Source of the DNA: an uncultured Eubacteriales bacterium
Lineage (GTDB): Bacteria; Bacillota; Clostridia; Lachnospirales; Cellulosilyticaceae
Assembly: GCA_900551325.1 (NCBI GenBank)
Contig: URVM01000052.1
Location: forward strand, 1 to 6,805
Direction of reading: 5' to 3'
Length of the DNA stretch: 6,805 bases
Shown: positions 6,217-6,805 of the stretch, piece after piece
Position numbering within the stretch: the first letter of the stretch is position 1
How the letters are laid out: each line of letters starts with the position of its first letter
The notes under the pieces: model-generated
Databases searched by the model: none
Told to the model about the DNA's origin: nothing
What the model saw: only the letters and a program-made list of their open reading frames with translations
Position numbers and translations under genes: made by a program

Positions 6217-6603
6217 CTTGTTTCCCTCCTTATTACTATAAATAGTTAGAAGATGTATTCGTGGAAGAAATTCTTTTGTTATTCCTTGCCTTCTCCATTG
6301 TCTAGGTGAACATCCATAACATTTTTTAAAAGCTCTAGAGAATACTTCATAAGAGTGATAACCATAGTCAAAAGCTATATCAATTAATTTTTTATTGCTT
6401 AAATTTATATCCCTAGCAGCTCTTGATAATTTACGTTTCTCTATGTATTCTTTTAATGATCCTCTATGTAGACATGCAAATAACCTATGTAAATGAGATA
6501 AAGAGATATAATGACTTTGGGCTAACACTTCTAAAGAAAATCCTTCTTGTAGGTGCTCTTCAATATAATCAAGGACCTGAACTAAAATATCTATACTTTT
6601 CAT
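5758..6603 (-). CDS. AraC-type DNA-binding domain fused to a GGDEF (diguanylate cyclase) domain
   Basis: A 281-residue protein with two domains. Residues 5-107 are an AraC/XylS double helix-turn-helix of the SoxS/Rob style (ISLSHLHRLFACLHRGSLKE, and later IAFDYGYHSYEVFSRAFKK, then CSPRQWRRQG). A short linker (about 108-129) leads to a GGDEF domain at 130-281. The cyclase residues look intact: FDIDQF with metal-binding D157, N165, the SWHIGD segment ending in D174 (normally GHxxGD), and a perfect GGDEF motif at 198-202. No RxxD inhibitory site is present at its usual place before GGDEF. Synthesis of cyclic-di-GMP is likely from the motifs but not proven. The start chosen is the ATG at 6601-6603, served by GAGGG eight bases upstream. 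An in-frame ATG at 6616-6618 would add five residues but has poor ribosome-site support. A strong internal ribosome site and ATG lie at codon 130. The gene has its own terminator and appears monocistronic. Confidence 0.9.
   Translation of the reverse strand: MKSIDILVQVLDYIEEHLQEGFSLEVLAQSHYISLSHLHRLFACLHRGSLKEYIEKRKLSRAARDINLSNKKLIDIAFDYGYHSYEVFSRAFKKCYGCSPRQWRRQGITKEFLPRIHLLTIYSNKEGNKMISISNLEAYFAAVENEHEIGEYILCFDIDQFESYNKKYSWHIGDLVIEEAKRRIDKYLEEEMESYRIGGDEFIVLTKTLEKEKVLQIVKAILSESEKELYLEGHCLKFKMSVGIANIKDELVSHEVALVEAQEAMLRAKQLGRNCYYGEEI
6224..6231 (-). promoter_or_regulatory. Internal ribosome binding site in the AraC-GGDEF gene
   Basis: The minus strand reads AAGGAGGG, almost the full anti-Shine-Dalgarno complement, with the spacer AAACAAG before the in-frame ATG at 6214-6216. 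It encodes Lys-Glu-Gly in the linker using AAG and GAG, less favoured codons in such an AT-rich genome, which hints that the nucleotides themselves are selected. Confidence 0.55.
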
Positions 6604-6611
6604 ATGTTCTT

Positions 6612-6616
6612 CCCTC
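6612..6616 (-). promoter_or_regulatory. Ribosome binding site deciding the AraC-GGDEF start
   Basis: GAGGG (followed by AAG) lies eight bases before the ATG at 6601-6603. It overlaps the alternative upstream ATG (6616-6618), which itself is preceded only by TAGTTAGAA. The downstream ATG is therefore preferred. Confidence 0.55.
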
Positions 6617-6666
6617 ATTTCTAACTATATCCAGTTTAGCATAGCATACTTATAAAAACTTGATGA

Positions 6667-6697
6667 TTTATATCATTATTAGTGATTATTCTGTAAA
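6667..6697 (-). promoter_or_regulatory. Weak candidate promoter for the AraC-GGDEF gene
   Basis: On the minus strand TTTACA (6692-6697, five of six matches to consensus) is followed by TATAAA (6667-6672), but the spacer is 19 bases, longer than ideal. The -10 box overlaps an inverted repeat ATGAT-TTAT-ATCAT (6663-6676). A weak core plus an overlapping repeat would suit an activator-dependent or autoregulated promoter, but this is speculative. Confidence 0.3.
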
Positions 6698-6708
6698 TAT
6701 TTTAACAT

Positions 6709-6754
6709 AAAAAAAGAGAGTTACTATAATTACTTATAGTAACTCTCTTTTTTT
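6709..6754 (-). terminator. Terminator after the tRNA-Leu gene
   Basis: On the minus strand a perfect 14-bp stem (GAGAGTTACTATAA with its complement) closes a four-base loop and is followed by seven T residues. The preceding seven A residues pair with these, and three more bases continue the match to 6706/6757. The hairpin begins one base after the tRNA 3' end, so it should both stop transcription and mark the 3' trailer. Confidence 0.9.
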
Positions 6755-6755
6755 A

Positions 6756-6805
6756 TGCCCGAGACCGGAATCGAACCGGTACGAGGGTTAGCTCGCAGGA
6801 TTTTA
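6756..6805 (-). tRNA. tRNA-Leu(UAA), 3' part, cut by the window edge
   Basis: Fifty bases corresponding to tRNA positions 34-73. On the minus strand they read: TAAAA (anticodon TAA plus two loop bases), anticodon-stem strand TCCTG, a long variable arm with stem CGAG/CTCG (class II tRNA), T-arm ACCGG-TTCGATT-CCGGT, acceptor strand CTCGGGC, and discriminator A. The long variable arm with a TAA anticodon indicates leucine, and the pattern closely resembles Bacillus-type tRNA-Leu(UAA). The 3' CCA is not encoded (TAAAA follows), so it must be added by the CCA-adding enzyme. The 5' half lies outside the window and the cut falls exactly before the first anticodon base. Confidence 0.9.

Noticed and set aside
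6423..6644. Plus-strand frame of 73 residues opposite the AraC domain
   Set aside because: It is antisense to a well-supported gene and is the reverse-complement shadow of the AraC helices.

Overview
The window is AT-rich, and all of its genes lie on the minus strand. They have strong Shine-Dalgarno sequences (AGGAGG and variants) and intrinsic terminators. The visible tRNA fragment resembles Bacillota tRNA-Leu. This points to a low-GC Gram-positive bacterium, most likely a Clostridia member (Lachnospirales or relatives). I infer this from composition and protein style and cannot name a species.

Layout, in the direction of transcription (high to low coordinates): (1) The 3' part of a tRNA-Leu(UAA) at 6756-6805, cut by the window edge and followed by a strong terminator hairpin at 6709-6754. 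(2) A regulator at 5758-6603 that joins an AraC-type DNA-binding domain to a GGDEF (diguanylate cyclase) domain. It has its own terminator at 5702-5728, and a near-perfect Shine-Dalgarno plus in-frame ATG lies exactly at the domain boundary. (3) About 320 bp of AT-rich intergenic DNA with no gene I can support. (4) A four-gene polyamine-uptake operon driven by a near-consensus promoter at 5353-5381: an XRE-cupin regulator, potA (ATPase), potB (permease) and a fused potC-potD (permease plus substrate-binding protein), closed by a terminator at 922-963. The genes are 14 bp apart, 6 bp apart, or overlapping, so they are almost certainly co-transcribed and translationally coupled. (5) A DUF4190 small membrane protein gene with its own promoter (870-898), followed by a short gene for the C-terminal, DsrE-like half of YedF. 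The window starts with a perfect 40-nt palindrome that is a probable terminator after it.

How the genes fit together: the pot operon encodes a complete spermidine/putrescine-type ABC importer with its substrate-binding domain tethered to the membrane through PotC, probably controlled by the co-transcribed XRE-cupin protein. The AraC-GGDEF protein is a separate transcription unit that would tie DNA binding directly to cyclic-di-GMP chemistry. I see no evidence linking it to the pot operon beyond proximity. The most unusual signal is the internal translation start inside the AraC-GGDEF gene, which could give a free GGDEF protein besides the full-length fusion.
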